Source of the DNA: an uncultured Leptotrichia sp.
Lineage (GTDB): Bacteria > Fusobacteriota > Fusobacteriia > Fusobacteriales > Leptotrichiaceae
Direction of reading: 5' to 3'
Assembly (NCBI GenBank): GCA_938017765.1
Contig: CALIJH010000134.1
Location: 1-5,583, forward strand
Length of the DNA: 5,583 nucleotides
Below the pieces are notes generated by a model. It was not told the origin of the DNA and did no database searches. It saw nothing but the letters and a program-made list of their open reading frames with translations. Positions 1 through 5,583 of the stretch are shown one piece after another; within the stretch, counting starts at the first letter, position 1; each line of letters opens with the position of its first letter. The position numbers and the translations under genes were made by a program.

Positions 1-208
1 TTACCATTGTTACATTCTCTTTTGATTTTCCTATGTCTTTAAATTTGAATGTATTGTTTACTGCTCCTGCATACCACCCTGAACTGTTTCCAAGTTTTAT
101 TGTTTCATTTTCATGGATATATGCTACACCATATGCATTACTCTTATAATCTATAATACCTGCTGTATCTGTATTATACTCATCTCTTGATCCAAATGTT
201 ACTATTTT
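1..208 (-). other. Start of autotransporter beta-barrel (residues 1712-1780), truncated by window
   Basis: From KIVTFGSRDEYN onward the sequence shows alternating polar and hydrophobic strands with short turns: SNAYGVAYIHENETIK, then SSGWYAGAVNNTFKFKDIG. Strand-turn-strand of this kind, with a Gly/aromatic pattern (YGVAYIH, GWYAGAV), is typical of the first strands of the roughly 260-residue, 12-strand autotransporter barrel (PF03797). About 69 residues are present. The remaining strands, including the C-terminal aromatic residue recognised by BAM, should lie to the left of the window. Confidence 0.8.
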
Positions 209-3200
209 ATTGGATTTTTTCGAGCTTGTATCCCAATTTTTTTGAAGTTTACTGAACTCTCTATCAAGAACTGTTCCTGTTTTGTTTATTCTATGTTGTA
301 TATTTGCATACTGATGTCCCATCATTTCATCTATTGCTTGGTATAACAAGATTTCTTCATTATTACCTATTCTGTTCAATTTATTGAATAACTGTTTTTC
401 TCTATGTTCTCCTGTTTCGACACCATACATTTGTTCCATTCCGTCAAGGAAGTTATATGTATCAGTTTTTTCTACAGGTGTTGCTTTATTTCCTGCAAAT
501 GCTGTATAAGGTATTTTTGCCATATATATCTTTTTAGGAGTACCATTTCCGTCCAATATAGGCAATGCCATCCATGTCAATGAAGATGAATTTATAGACC
601 ATTCTATTCCTCTTCTGCCTACCATAGCTGTACGGTATGGCGCTAATATATTTTCTCCTATTTCTATATATTTGCCACTTACTTTATCAGCTGCTTCAGG
701 ACCTATCAGAAGTTCAGCTTTTTGTACTCCTAATGCTTCCAGCCCGTTTATAGGATTTGTTCCTCTTAATGTATCTATGTACATTCCTATAGTAGAAATT
801 AGAGCATTTCTTGTTCCATATGTTGTATTTACAGATTCAATATTAGTTACAGGAGTTCCATTTACTGTTACTTGTGCTGTATCTGAACCTGTAGGTGCGT
901 ACAATCTTACTCCTCCTGCACTTTTATCTAATGCTTGTCCTCCTGTAGGATCATATAGTCCATCTGCTGTAGCTCCTCCGCTTACATTTATTGTTCCGTA
1001 GTTTACGACTTTTACATAAGGAGTATTTACTCTATACGTTCCAAATCCTCCCGGAGAATTTATATCTATTACCGCTCCTGCATGGTTTACAAGGGTAGAA
1101 TTGTTACTCAGAACTACTCCTATCATTCCGCTTTGTGTTCCTGTAGTTTTTATTGTTCCATAGTTATGTCCTTCTGCTCCTTCATCAAGGTACATTCCCA
1201 TAGCACCTTCTCCTGCAATATTTATTGTTCCATGGTTTTCCGCTATGGATTTACTTGAACCGTTGTTTCCTGTAGCATACATTCCTATTCCGTTTGAGCC
1301 TGTTACATTTATTACTCCTGTATTGCTATTAACTATTTTTCCAAAATCAGAATTTTGATATCCTGCTGCCATTCCTATTGCAAATCTTCTTGTTGCAGGA
1401 TCGGATGCTCCTACTGTTATTGAAGCATTATTCGTAGCTGTTCCATTATTTATACTGTATACTCCTACGTTTCCTATTCCTGTTTGGAAGTTCATATTTC
1501 CGTCATTTGTTACAGTTCCTGCCGAGTAGATACCGTAGTTTTCGCTTCCTGTTGCTGTCAATGTTGCCTGATTATGTATTGTTACTCTGTTATCATTTGA
1601 ATAAGCATACACTACTTTATTTCCAAGAGTTGCGTCAGCCTGACTGATTAAGGTATTTCCTGTAACACCTGCATTATTCTTTATAACAAATCCAAATGAA
1701 TTATCAGCAAAATTCATCACGCTTCCTGCATTAGCTGTTATTGTTCCGCCGTCTCCAACATAGTATACTCCTGCTGATTCACCTGTACCTATATTTATTG
1801 TAGAACCTGAATTTAATGTAACATTTCCACCTTTAGAATAAACTCCTGTCGCTCCATCTCCTAAATTTATTGTAGAACCGTTATTTAAATTAACTTCATA
1901 TCCGTATATTCCTACAGTTTTATTTCCTGCAGTGATATTTCCATTATTTTCCAGTGTTATCGTAGCTTTATCAGTAAACATTCCTACATTAGGACTATCC
2001 TGATTTGAAGAATTTGCCAATTTTATTGTACCGTTATTTTTAGCCGTATATGTACCGTCTCCTGTTGCATACATCGCAGTAGACTTGTCTCCTGTCAGAT
2101 CTATTATTCCACCTGCTTCATTTATAAAGTTTTTATTAAGGCTTGTATCTATTGCCATTCCAATTACATTATTTGCAGAACTTTGAATTCTTCCACTATT
2201 TTTTATATATTCAGTTACAGAACCAAATGGCGCAGTCCCTGTATTTGTATAATATATACCTGAGGATCTCTCACCTATATTTATTGTTCCTGTATTTTCA
2301 ACTTTACCGTCATTTTTAGCTGCTGCAGGTCCTGCATTATCATCTAACAGATATATTCCTGTGGAGTTTTGTCCTACATTTATGTTTCCTTTATTTACTA
2401 TAGTTCCTCTTTTTGCATATATTCCTGTAGAACCGTTTCCTGACAGATTTATTGTACCGTCCGTATCATTCAATAATGTAACAACTGATGAAGCATAACC
2501 ATTTACTCCACTTGTATCCAAACCGTTTTCCTGTGCTATAGCTGTCTGTCCATTTTGTGTACCTGTTATAGTATTATGATTTGTAACGGACGAATTTGCT
2601 ATTTCTATTTGTTTGTAATCTTCAGTAGAACTATCAAGATTTACAGCTCTATTTATATCCAATCTACTCAAATACAGCATAAATCTCTTATAATCATTTG
2701 ATCCTGTCATAGTCGGCTTATTAGCACCGAAAAGATTGTCAATATTTACATCAGTCAAGTTCATTGCTATATCCGAAGCAACGAATAATCTTGACCCTGC
2801 TTCCATATCCAATGTTAATTTATTTAATGAGTTATTAAATGTATTTTGTACCCATTGATTTACAGCATTTTGATCGAAAGGACTATATCCATTTCCTACA
2901 AAATAGAAAGCATTTCCTCTTGTATTTGTTTCGTCAGGGGCAGTCCCTCCTTTTATTTTTGCAGTTACATTACCTGTAAATTCTATTTTACCTCCGTCAG
3001 TTGTATAAAATCCTAATGAACCTTGACCTATATCAAATGTACTTCCTGCTCCAATTTTTACTATTCCGTTTGCTCCTTTGGAGTATACACCGAAAGCTTT
3101 ATCTGTTGTTGTTACTCCAACGTTTGATACATTTAATGTCCCTTTATCCGCAAAAAGTGCTATAGATTCTTTTCCGCTTACTTTTACAGTATTTGTACCT

Positions 3201-5341
3201 GATGATGTCAATGTTGCTCCATTTTGTGCTACAAACGCTGCACTTCCGTCCACTCCGGCAGTTGCACTTCCGTCAAATGTAACATTTCCACTGTTTGTTA
3301 CGTTTACTCCTGCACCGTCAGCTACTATACCTTTTATTGATTTACCTGAAATGCTTAATTTTCCTGAATTAGTTAATCCTCCTGTACCATTAGCATATAT
3401 TCCTACAGAATTATCCGAATTTGTTACATTTATATCTGCCACGGAACTGAAAGCGTCATCAGATTTTACGTATATCGCAGTGTTATTTTTTCCACCTGAT
3501 ATATCCAGTTTACTTGCTGCATTTTTTATATTTACTTTTCCGTCTTTTACAAATACTAAAGTATTATTATTTCCATTTACAGATTTTACCTCTACTAACC
3601 CATTTCCTGAAGGAGCTGCTGCATTTGTTCCACCTAATTCAAATGCATTTGTATCAGTAGTTTTTACATATATTCCTGTGGAATTATTACCATTTAGAGT
3701 AAGTTTAATTATAGACGGTCTTGTTTTGGCTAAAAAAGTTGTTTGCTTATTACCTGCACCATTACTGTCTATTTCAGTACCACCGTCAAGTTGAGACCAT
3801 TTAAAGAATGATACTCCTACTCCTCCATTTCCATTGATTACTATAGGATTATTCAACAGTATTTCTGCCCCTGTATGTGTAGGAGAAGACACTATTCCTT
3901 TTTCTTTATTTCCATTTAATGTGATTGTTCCTTCATTTATAATGGAGTACCCTCCTTTTAGTCCTACTGGAGTTTCAGTTTGAGCAAAGACATCATTCTC
4001 ACCATTTAGAGTGATTGTACCTGTATTACGGAAATATTGTACTCTATTACTGTCTCCACTTTCACTTAAAGACATCCATATATAGTTATTTTTCCCTGTA
4101 GCGGAAGTAGTTATTTGTCCTTCATTTAGAAATCCTATATTGAAATGTCCACCGCTATGATATTGGGAAGTATACATGATTAACCCATCACCGTCCAGGT
4201 TTATCTTTGTACCTCCATTTGTGTGCCACGTAGAATCACCATGGTCATCATGTCCGTCTGTGTGAAATAGCCATCTTGTTGAAGTCCCTGTTCCTGTATA
4301 GTTAATTGTTATATTATCTATAGGTATTCTATGTCCTCCTACAAGTTTCATTGTTGCAATCTGACCAAGATTTGTCCAATTCAGATTCTGTATTCCATGA
4401 TTAGTTTGTGAACTTCCAGCACCTACTATTCCTGTCATTGCCACATTGTTTGTCTTTACATCAAATGAATTTCCATTGGCTCTAACATTCATAGTTCCAC
4501 CTGACATACCTATTTGTGCTAAAGGTGCAACACCTCCACTCGGATCTATCCATGTTTCATCGCCATTTCCTGTACCGGGAGGCGTAATGGATGTTACCTG
4601 CGGCTCTTCTACTTCTGGAGGATTTATTACAGGAGTTACAGGTGAGAAAGATATTGCTGTCGGCAAAGTAGGAGTAGCAATAGTATTAGGCACTAAGTTC
4701 AAATCCGCCTTATTTACACTTCTCGGTGTTATACCTGCATTTACCTGTATTGTTATTGGGTTTTCCTTAACCAATCTTGTACTTGCTATACCGTATTCTT
4801 GCGATAATCCCTGTCTTAAATTTGTTGATGCAGAATTTACATTTCCTGCTGTTCTCAACAAACTTCTATTCTCACTATCTAAAGGAATGTATCTGTTCAT
4901 TTCATCAGCATCTCTCTCCAACATTCCATTAAACGGATATTTTTCTTTTTTATCTCCTTTTCCTTTATATTCACCTCTCCAGTCGTTATATGTATACACA
5001 GTTCCCCATTGCCATGTGTTCCAAGGTATTTTTACTACTTGGTCTCCCTGCTCCATTAATTGGATTAATTCCAAGTTTGCATTTCTCAATAATTTGTTAT
5101 TTTGTCTTTTTGTCTGTTTAAATGTCTTGTGCATATCACTTATTGACGTATTTAAATCTCTCTTAGTTTGATTTATTGCATTTTCCGTACTTTTCACTTG
5201 TGGTGATGTCAATGTCTCTGCAAATGATATTGCTCCCATTAACAAAAAGCTCAGCAATAATCCTTTTGTATATTTTACATCTTTACTTCTCTTAGCAAAG
5301 GCTCTTAAGTCCTTTTCCATACTTTTCAATGTGTTACTCAA
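1..5341 (-). CDS. Large type Va autotransporter, fusobacterial adhesin-like; 3' end beyond window
   Basis: This is an uninterrupted frame of 1780 codons, with no in-frame stop or cysteine codon, that runs off the left edge inside the beta-barrel. Domains in order are: signal peptide (residues 1-41), conserved N-terminal domain (42-215), Pro-rich linker (216-260), passenger (about 261-1477) rich in GTINI and STGIYAK repeats typical of a beta-helix, pre-barrel region (1478-1711) and first barrel strands (1712-1780). The protein should pass the inner membrane by Sec, insert its barrel in the outer membrane with the BAM machinery, and expose the passenger at the surface. Fusobacterial relatives such as RadD and Fap2 are adhesins, but the ligand here is unknown. 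The TTG start is chosen because AAGGAG lies 10 nt upstream and the first residues SNTLKSMEKDLRAFAKRS match the family's usual N-terminus. The internal ATG at 5320 would lose seven of these. It follows an OmpA-family gene after 36 bp with no terminator, so it is probably distal in an operon. The family identity is firm; the exact homolog is not. Confidence 0.95.
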   Translation of the reverse strand, partial: MSNTLKSMEKDLRAFAKRSKDVKYTKGLLLSFLLMGAISFAETLTSPQVKSTENAINQTKRDLNTSISDMHKTFKQTKRQNNKLLRNANLELIQLMEQGDQVVKIPWNTWQWGTVYTYNDWRGEYKGKGDKKEKYPFNGMLERDADEMNRYIPLDSENRSLLRTAGNVNSASTNLRQGLSQEYGIASTRLVKENPITIQVNAGITPRSVNKADLNLVPNTIATPTLPTAISFSPVTPVINPPEVEEPQVTSITPPGTGNGDETWIDPSGGVAPLAQIGMSGGTMNVRANGNSFDVKTNNVAMTGIVGAGSSQTNHGIQNLNWTNLGQIATMKLVGGHRIPIDNITINYTGTGTSTRWLFHTDGHDDHGDSTWHTNGGTKINLDGDGLIMYTSQYHSGGHFNIGFLNEGQITTSATGKNNYIWMSLSESGDSNRVQYFRNTGTITLNGENDVFAQTETPVGLKGGYSIINEGTITLNGNKEKGIVSSPTHTGAEILLNNPIVINGNGGVGVSFFKWSQLDGGTEIDSNGAGNKQTTFLAKTRPSIIKLTLNGNNSTGIYVKTTDTNAFELGGTNAAAPSGNGLVEVKSVNGNNNTLVFVKDGKVNIKNAASKLDISGGKNNTAIYVKSDDAFSSVADINVTNSDNSVGIYANGTGGLTNSGKLSISGKSIKGIVADGAGVNVTNSGNVTFDGSATAGVDGSAAFVAQNGATLTSSGTNTVKVSGKESIALFADKGTLNVSNVGVTTTDKAFGVYSKGANGIVKIGAGSTFDIGQGSLGFYTTDGGKIEFTGNVTAKIKGGTAPDETNTRGNAFYFVGNGYSPFDQNAVNQWVQNTFNNSLNKLTLDMEAGSRLFVASDIAMNLTDVNIDNLFGANKPTMTGSNDYKRFMLYLSRLDINRAVNLDSSTEDYKQIEIANSSVTNHNTITGTQNGQTAIAQENGLDTSGVNGYASSVVTLLNDTDGTINLSGNGSTGIYAKRGTIVNKGNINVGQNSTGIYLLDDNAGPAAAKNDGKVENTGTINIGERSSGIYYTNTGTAPFGSVTEYIKNSGRIQSSANNVIGMAIDTSLNKNFINEAGGIIDLTGDKSTAMYATGDGTYTAKNNGTIKLANSSNQDSPNVGMFTDKATITLENNGNITAGNKTVGIYGYEVNLNNGSTINLGDGATGVYSKGGNVTLNSGSTINIGTGESAGVYYVGDGGTITANAGSVMNFADNSFGFVIKNNAGVTGNTLISQADATLGNKVVYAYSNDNRVTIHNQATLTATGSENYGIYSAGTVTNDGNMNFQTGIGNVGVYSINNGTATNNASITVGASDPATRRFAIGMAAGYQNSDFGKIVNSNTGVINVTGSNGIGMYATGNNGSSKSIAENHGTINIAGEGAMGMYLDEGAEGHNYGTIKTTGTQSGMIGVVLSNNSTLVNHAGAVIDINSPGGFGTYRVNTPYVKVVNYGTINVSGGATADGLYDPTGGQALDKSAGGVRLYAPTGSDTAQVTVNGTPVTNIESVNTTYGTRNALISTIGMYIDTLRGTNPINGLEALGVQKAELLIGPEAADKVSGKYIEIGENILAPYRTAMVGRRGIEWSINSSSLTWMALPILDGNGTPKKIYMAKIPYTAFAGNKATPVEKTDTYNFLDGMEQMYGVETGEHREKQLFNKLNRIGNNEEILLYQAIDEMMGHQYANIQHRINKTGTVLDREFSKLQKNWDTSSKKSNKIVTFGSRDEYNTDTAGIIDYKSNAYGVAYIHENETIKLGNSSGWYAGAVNNTFKFKDIGKSKENVTMV
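209..907 (-). other. Conserved pre-barrel region (residues 1479-1711)
   Basis: The repeat pattern ends and the sequence becomes complex and less Gly-rich: GMYIDTLRGTNPINGLEALG, then PEAADKVSGKYIEIGENILA, MVGRRGIEWSINSS, IYMAKIPYTAFAG and NFLDGMEQMYG. It closes with a helical-looking stretch, EEILLYQAIDEMMGHQYANI and RINKTGTVLDREFSKLQKNW. In autotransporters this position holds the passenger's folding (autochaperone) segment and the alpha-helix that threads the barrel pore. The last helix here fits the pore helix. The boundaries are approximate. Confidence 0.65.
962..2458 (-). repeat. Second passenger repeat block (residues 962-1460)
   Basis: This is the most regular part of the passenger. 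Units follow 'NxGTINIGxxSTGIYAK', including GNGSTGIYAKRGTIVNKGN, GQNSTGIYLLDD, GERSSGIYYTNTG, DKSTAMYATGDG, NKTVGIYGYEV, GDGATGVYSKGGNV, TGESAGVYYVGDGG, SENYGIYSAG, SNGIGMYATGNN and GEGAMGMYLDEGA. Many neighbouring GIY motifs are 66-99 nt apart (22-33 residues), matching one to one-and-a-half beta-helix turns. The plus-strand 11-mer tttattgttcc (encoding part of GTIN) occurs exactly at 987, 1149, 1221 and 2280. The 14-mer tttattgtagaacc occurs at 1794 and 1866, 72 nt apart. The repeats are likely to form a long surface fibre. Confidence 0.85.
2459..2971 (-). other. Non-repeat island within the passenger (about residues 791-961)
   Basis: The GIYAK/GTINI pattern stops for about 170 residues. 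The stretch is richer in hydrophobic and charged residues, for example NAFYFVGNG, NQWVQNTFNNSLNKLTLDM, SRLFVASDIAMNLTDVNI, KRFMLYLSRLDINRAV and STEDYKQIEIANSSVTNHN. It could be a loop or subdomain bulging from the beta-helix or a cap between two helical segments. The reading frame and codon use continue smoothly through it, so I see no sign of an inserted element. Similar blocks probably occur in homologs, but I cannot test that here. Confidence 0.6.
2972..3703 (-). repeat. First passenger repeat block (residues 547-790)
   Basis: Degenerate protein repeats carry a core of small residue-G/A-I/V-Y, seen as NNSTGIYVK, NNTAIYVK, NSVGIYANG, KAFGVYSKG and GSLGFYTTDGG, alternating with Gly/Asn/Thr-rich strands such as KLTLNG and NSGNVTFDGS. 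Each unit would form one coil of a right-handed beta-helix. Spacing is irregular (tens of residues), and the copies differ at the DNA level, so these are old, diverged repeats and not a recent tandem array. Confidence 0.8.
3704..4561 (-). other. Passenger head (residues 261-545) with His/Asp cluster
   Basis: This part is less regular than the repeat blocks but already beta-helix-like, with FRNTGTITLNGENDVFAQ and INEGTITLNGNKEKGIV as early rungs. It contains aromatic residues and histidines that the repeat blocks mostly lack: a dense cluster at residues 360-373 (FHTDGHDDHGDSTWH), NLDGDGL near 380 and YHSGGHFN at 394-401. This head region sits at the amino-terminal, membrane-distal end of the passenger, where adhesins often carry their binding function. 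That role is inference. Confidence 0.6.
4562..4696 (-). other. Proline-rich linker (residues 216-260)
   Basis: Prolines recur every few residues (VPNTIATPTLPTAISFSPV, then TPVINPPEVEEPQV and ITPPGTGNG). This is low-complexity sequence expected to be extended and unfolded. It separates the N-terminal domain from the repeat passenger and probably acts as a spacer. Its length is likely to vary between homologs. Confidence 0.75.
4697..5218 (-). other. Conserved N-terminal domain of fusobacterial autotransporters (residues 42-215)
   Basis: The mature N-terminus starts with about 60 polar, helix-prone residues with spaced hydrophobics (VKSTENAINQTKRDLNTSI, then LLRNANLELIQLMEQ), consistent with a helix or short coiled coil. 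An aromatic stretch follows at 107-121 (WNTWQWGTVYTYNDW), then a basic KGKGDKKEKYPF at 126-137 and a conserved-looking tail up to SLLRTAGNVNSASTN and QGLSQEYGIASTRL. This arrangement matches what NCBIfam calls the autotransporter-associated N-terminal domain (fuso_auto_Nterm), recalled from memory. Its function is not established. It contains none of the Gly/Asn-rich repeats of the passenger, so it is a separate folded unit that would be exported first-to-last with the passenger. Confidence 0.8.
5219..5341 (-). other. Long signal peptide of the autotransporter (residues 1-41)
   Basis: A basic n-region of about 26 residues (SNTLKSMEKDLRAFAKRSK, then DVKYTK) precedes a hydrophobic core GLLLSFLLMGAISFA. 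The likely signal peptidase I cut is after Ala41, with small residues at -3 and -1 (Ser39, Ala41), giving mature ETLTSPQV. The n-region is much longer than in ordinary signal peptides, as in many type V secretion proteins, where extended signal peptides slow inner-membrane export. The cleavage site is inferred by eye. Confidence 0.85.
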
Positions 5342-5377
5342 ATTATATTCACTCCTTACTTCTTTTAATTTTTTTCA
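5342..5377 (-). other. 36-bp spacer between OmpA-family gene and autotransporter
   Basis: The spacer is AT-rich, with an A7 run (5375-5369), and contains the Shine-Dalgarno. There is no inverted repeat followed by a T-run, so no intrinsic terminator, and no convincing promoter. This supports read-through from the OmpA gene into the autotransporter. A 9-codon frame, MKKIKRSKE, overlaps the OmpA stop as TAATG and ends with TGA at 5351-5349. It has no ribosome binding site of its own and is not called as a gene. Confidence 0.7.
5352..5357 (-). promoter_or_regulatory. Shine-Dalgarno site that decides the TTG start
   Basis: AAGGAG reads on the minus strand here, followed by TGA to give AAGGAGTGA, close to the consensus. 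It is 10 nt from the TTG at 5341-5339 but 31 nt from the first in-frame ATG at 5320-5318, too far to serve it. An in-frame TGA at 5377-5375 limits the frame upstream, and no ATG or GTG lies in that interval. TTG is therefore the best start. Confidence 0.85.
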
Positions 5378-5583
5378 TTATTTTTGCAATTTAAACTCTA
5401 TTCTTCTGTTTAATGCTCTTCCTGCTGCTGTGTCATTTGTTGCTACAGGCTCTTCTTCCCCTCTTGACTCTACTCCTGCTATCTTGTCAGCAGATAGTCC
5501 TAATTCCAACAGTTTCTTCTTAGCATTCTCCGCTCTTCTCATTCCAAGTTTCATATTGTACGCATTTGTCCCTTTAGAGTCTG
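5378..5583 (-). CDS. OmpA-family peptidoglycan-binding protein, C-terminal fragment; 5' end beyond window
   Basis: The last 67 residues and the TAA stop (5380-5378) are visible; the start lies to the right of the window. The fragment begins DSKGTNAYNMKLGMRRAENA and ends GRALNRRIEFKLQK, which is the second half of an OmpA/MotB-like C-terminal domain. By alignment from memory with Acinetobacter OmpA, the first Asp (codon 5581-5579) and the Arg 15 residues later (5536-5534) match the pair that holds the diaminopimelate of peptidoglycan. The closing NRRIEF motif is also typical. The domain would sit in the periplasm and tie the outer membrane to the cell wall. Whether the missing N-terminal part is a barrel, a lipoprotein or another domain cannot be seen. 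The autotransporter starts 36 bp after the stop on the same strand. Confidence 0.9.
   Translation of the reverse strand, partial: DSKGTNAYNMKLGMRRAENAKKKLLELGLSADKIAGVESRGEEEPVATNDTAAGRALNRRIEFKLQK

Noticed and set aside
237..243. A7 run in the coding strand just before the barrel, as a possible phase-variation switch
   Set aside because: Seven bases is short for a slippage-controlled switch, such runs are common at Lys codons in AT-rich genomes, and the frame is intact across it.
672..1001. 109-codon plus-strand open frame
   Set aside because: Antisense to the end of the second repeat block and the start of the pre-barrel region. It is Pro/Ser/Val-rich because it mirrors Gly/Thr/Asn codons, has no Shine-Dalgarno and matches no family I recognise.
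987..2290. Repeated tttattgttcc motifs as possible CRISPR repeats or protein-binding sites
   Set aside because: They are in frame, unevenly spaced and encode the GTIN part of the passenger repeats, so protein-level repetition explains them.
3078..3794. 238-codon plus-strand open frame with hydrophobic stretches
   Set aside because: Lies entirely opposite the first repeat block. Its apparent hydrophobicity comes from reverse-complemented Asn, Lys and Gly codons; the minus frame has clear domain logic and this one does not.
4446..5171. 241-codon plus-strand open frame resembling a membrane protein
   Set aside because: Opposite the conserved N-terminal domain and linker. The Phe/Leu/Ser-rich tail is the mirror of Lys/Asn/Glu-rich coding sequence, and no ribosome binding site precedes it.
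5342..5347. TATAAT on the minus strand resembling a -10 box
   Set aside because: It lies between the Shine-Dalgarno and the TTG, so a transcript from it would lack the ribosome site, and the matching -35 position reads AATTAA-like sequence. Most likely chance AT-richness.

Overview
The window is almost entirely one very large reading frame on the minus strand. It runs from a TTG start at 5341 off the left edge: 1780 codons, no in-frame stop, no cysteine codon. The protein is a type Va autotransporter (giant surface adhesin-like protein) of the Fusobacteriota type. Evidence for this is a long basic signal peptide, the conserved N-terminal domain seen in fusobacterial autotransporters, a proline-rich linker, a passenger built from 'GSTGIYAK ... 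GTINVG' repeats, a conserved pre-barrel region and the first strands of the outer-membrane beta-barrel. The signal peptide style (SNTLKSMEKDLRAFAKRSK, KGLLLSFLLMG), AT-rich third codon positions and TTG start suggest Leptotrichia or a close relative in the Leptotrichiaceae. That assignment is from memory of the family, not from a search.

Layout in transcription order (right to left). At 5583-5378 is the end of an OmpA-family peptidoglycan-binding protein. A 36-bp AT-rich gap follows, holding a good Shine-Dalgarno and a 9-codon mini-ORF. From 5341 to 1 comes the autotransporter: signal peptide (5341-5219), conserved N-terminal domain with helical/coiled-coil start (5218-4697), Pro-rich linker (4696-4562), passenger head with a His/Asp cluster (4561-3704), first repeat block (3703-2972), a non-repeat island (2971-2459), second repeat block (2458-962), conserved pre-barrel region (roughly 907-209) and the start of the barrel (208-1). 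The barrel's C-terminus and the stop codon lie beyond the window.

The two genes point the same way, are tightly spaced and show no terminator between them, so they are probably co-transcribed. A plausible reading is an envelope module in which an OmpA-type anchor is made together with a large surface adhesin. The receptor or substrate of the passenger cannot be told from the sequence. The plus strand holds only antisense shadow frames of the repeat-rich gene. I see no RNA gene, CRISPR array, insertion sequence or wholly new system. The points worth a second look are the TTG start, the unexplained conserved N-terminal domain, the His/Asp cluster, the repeat structure and the linkage to the OmpA gene.
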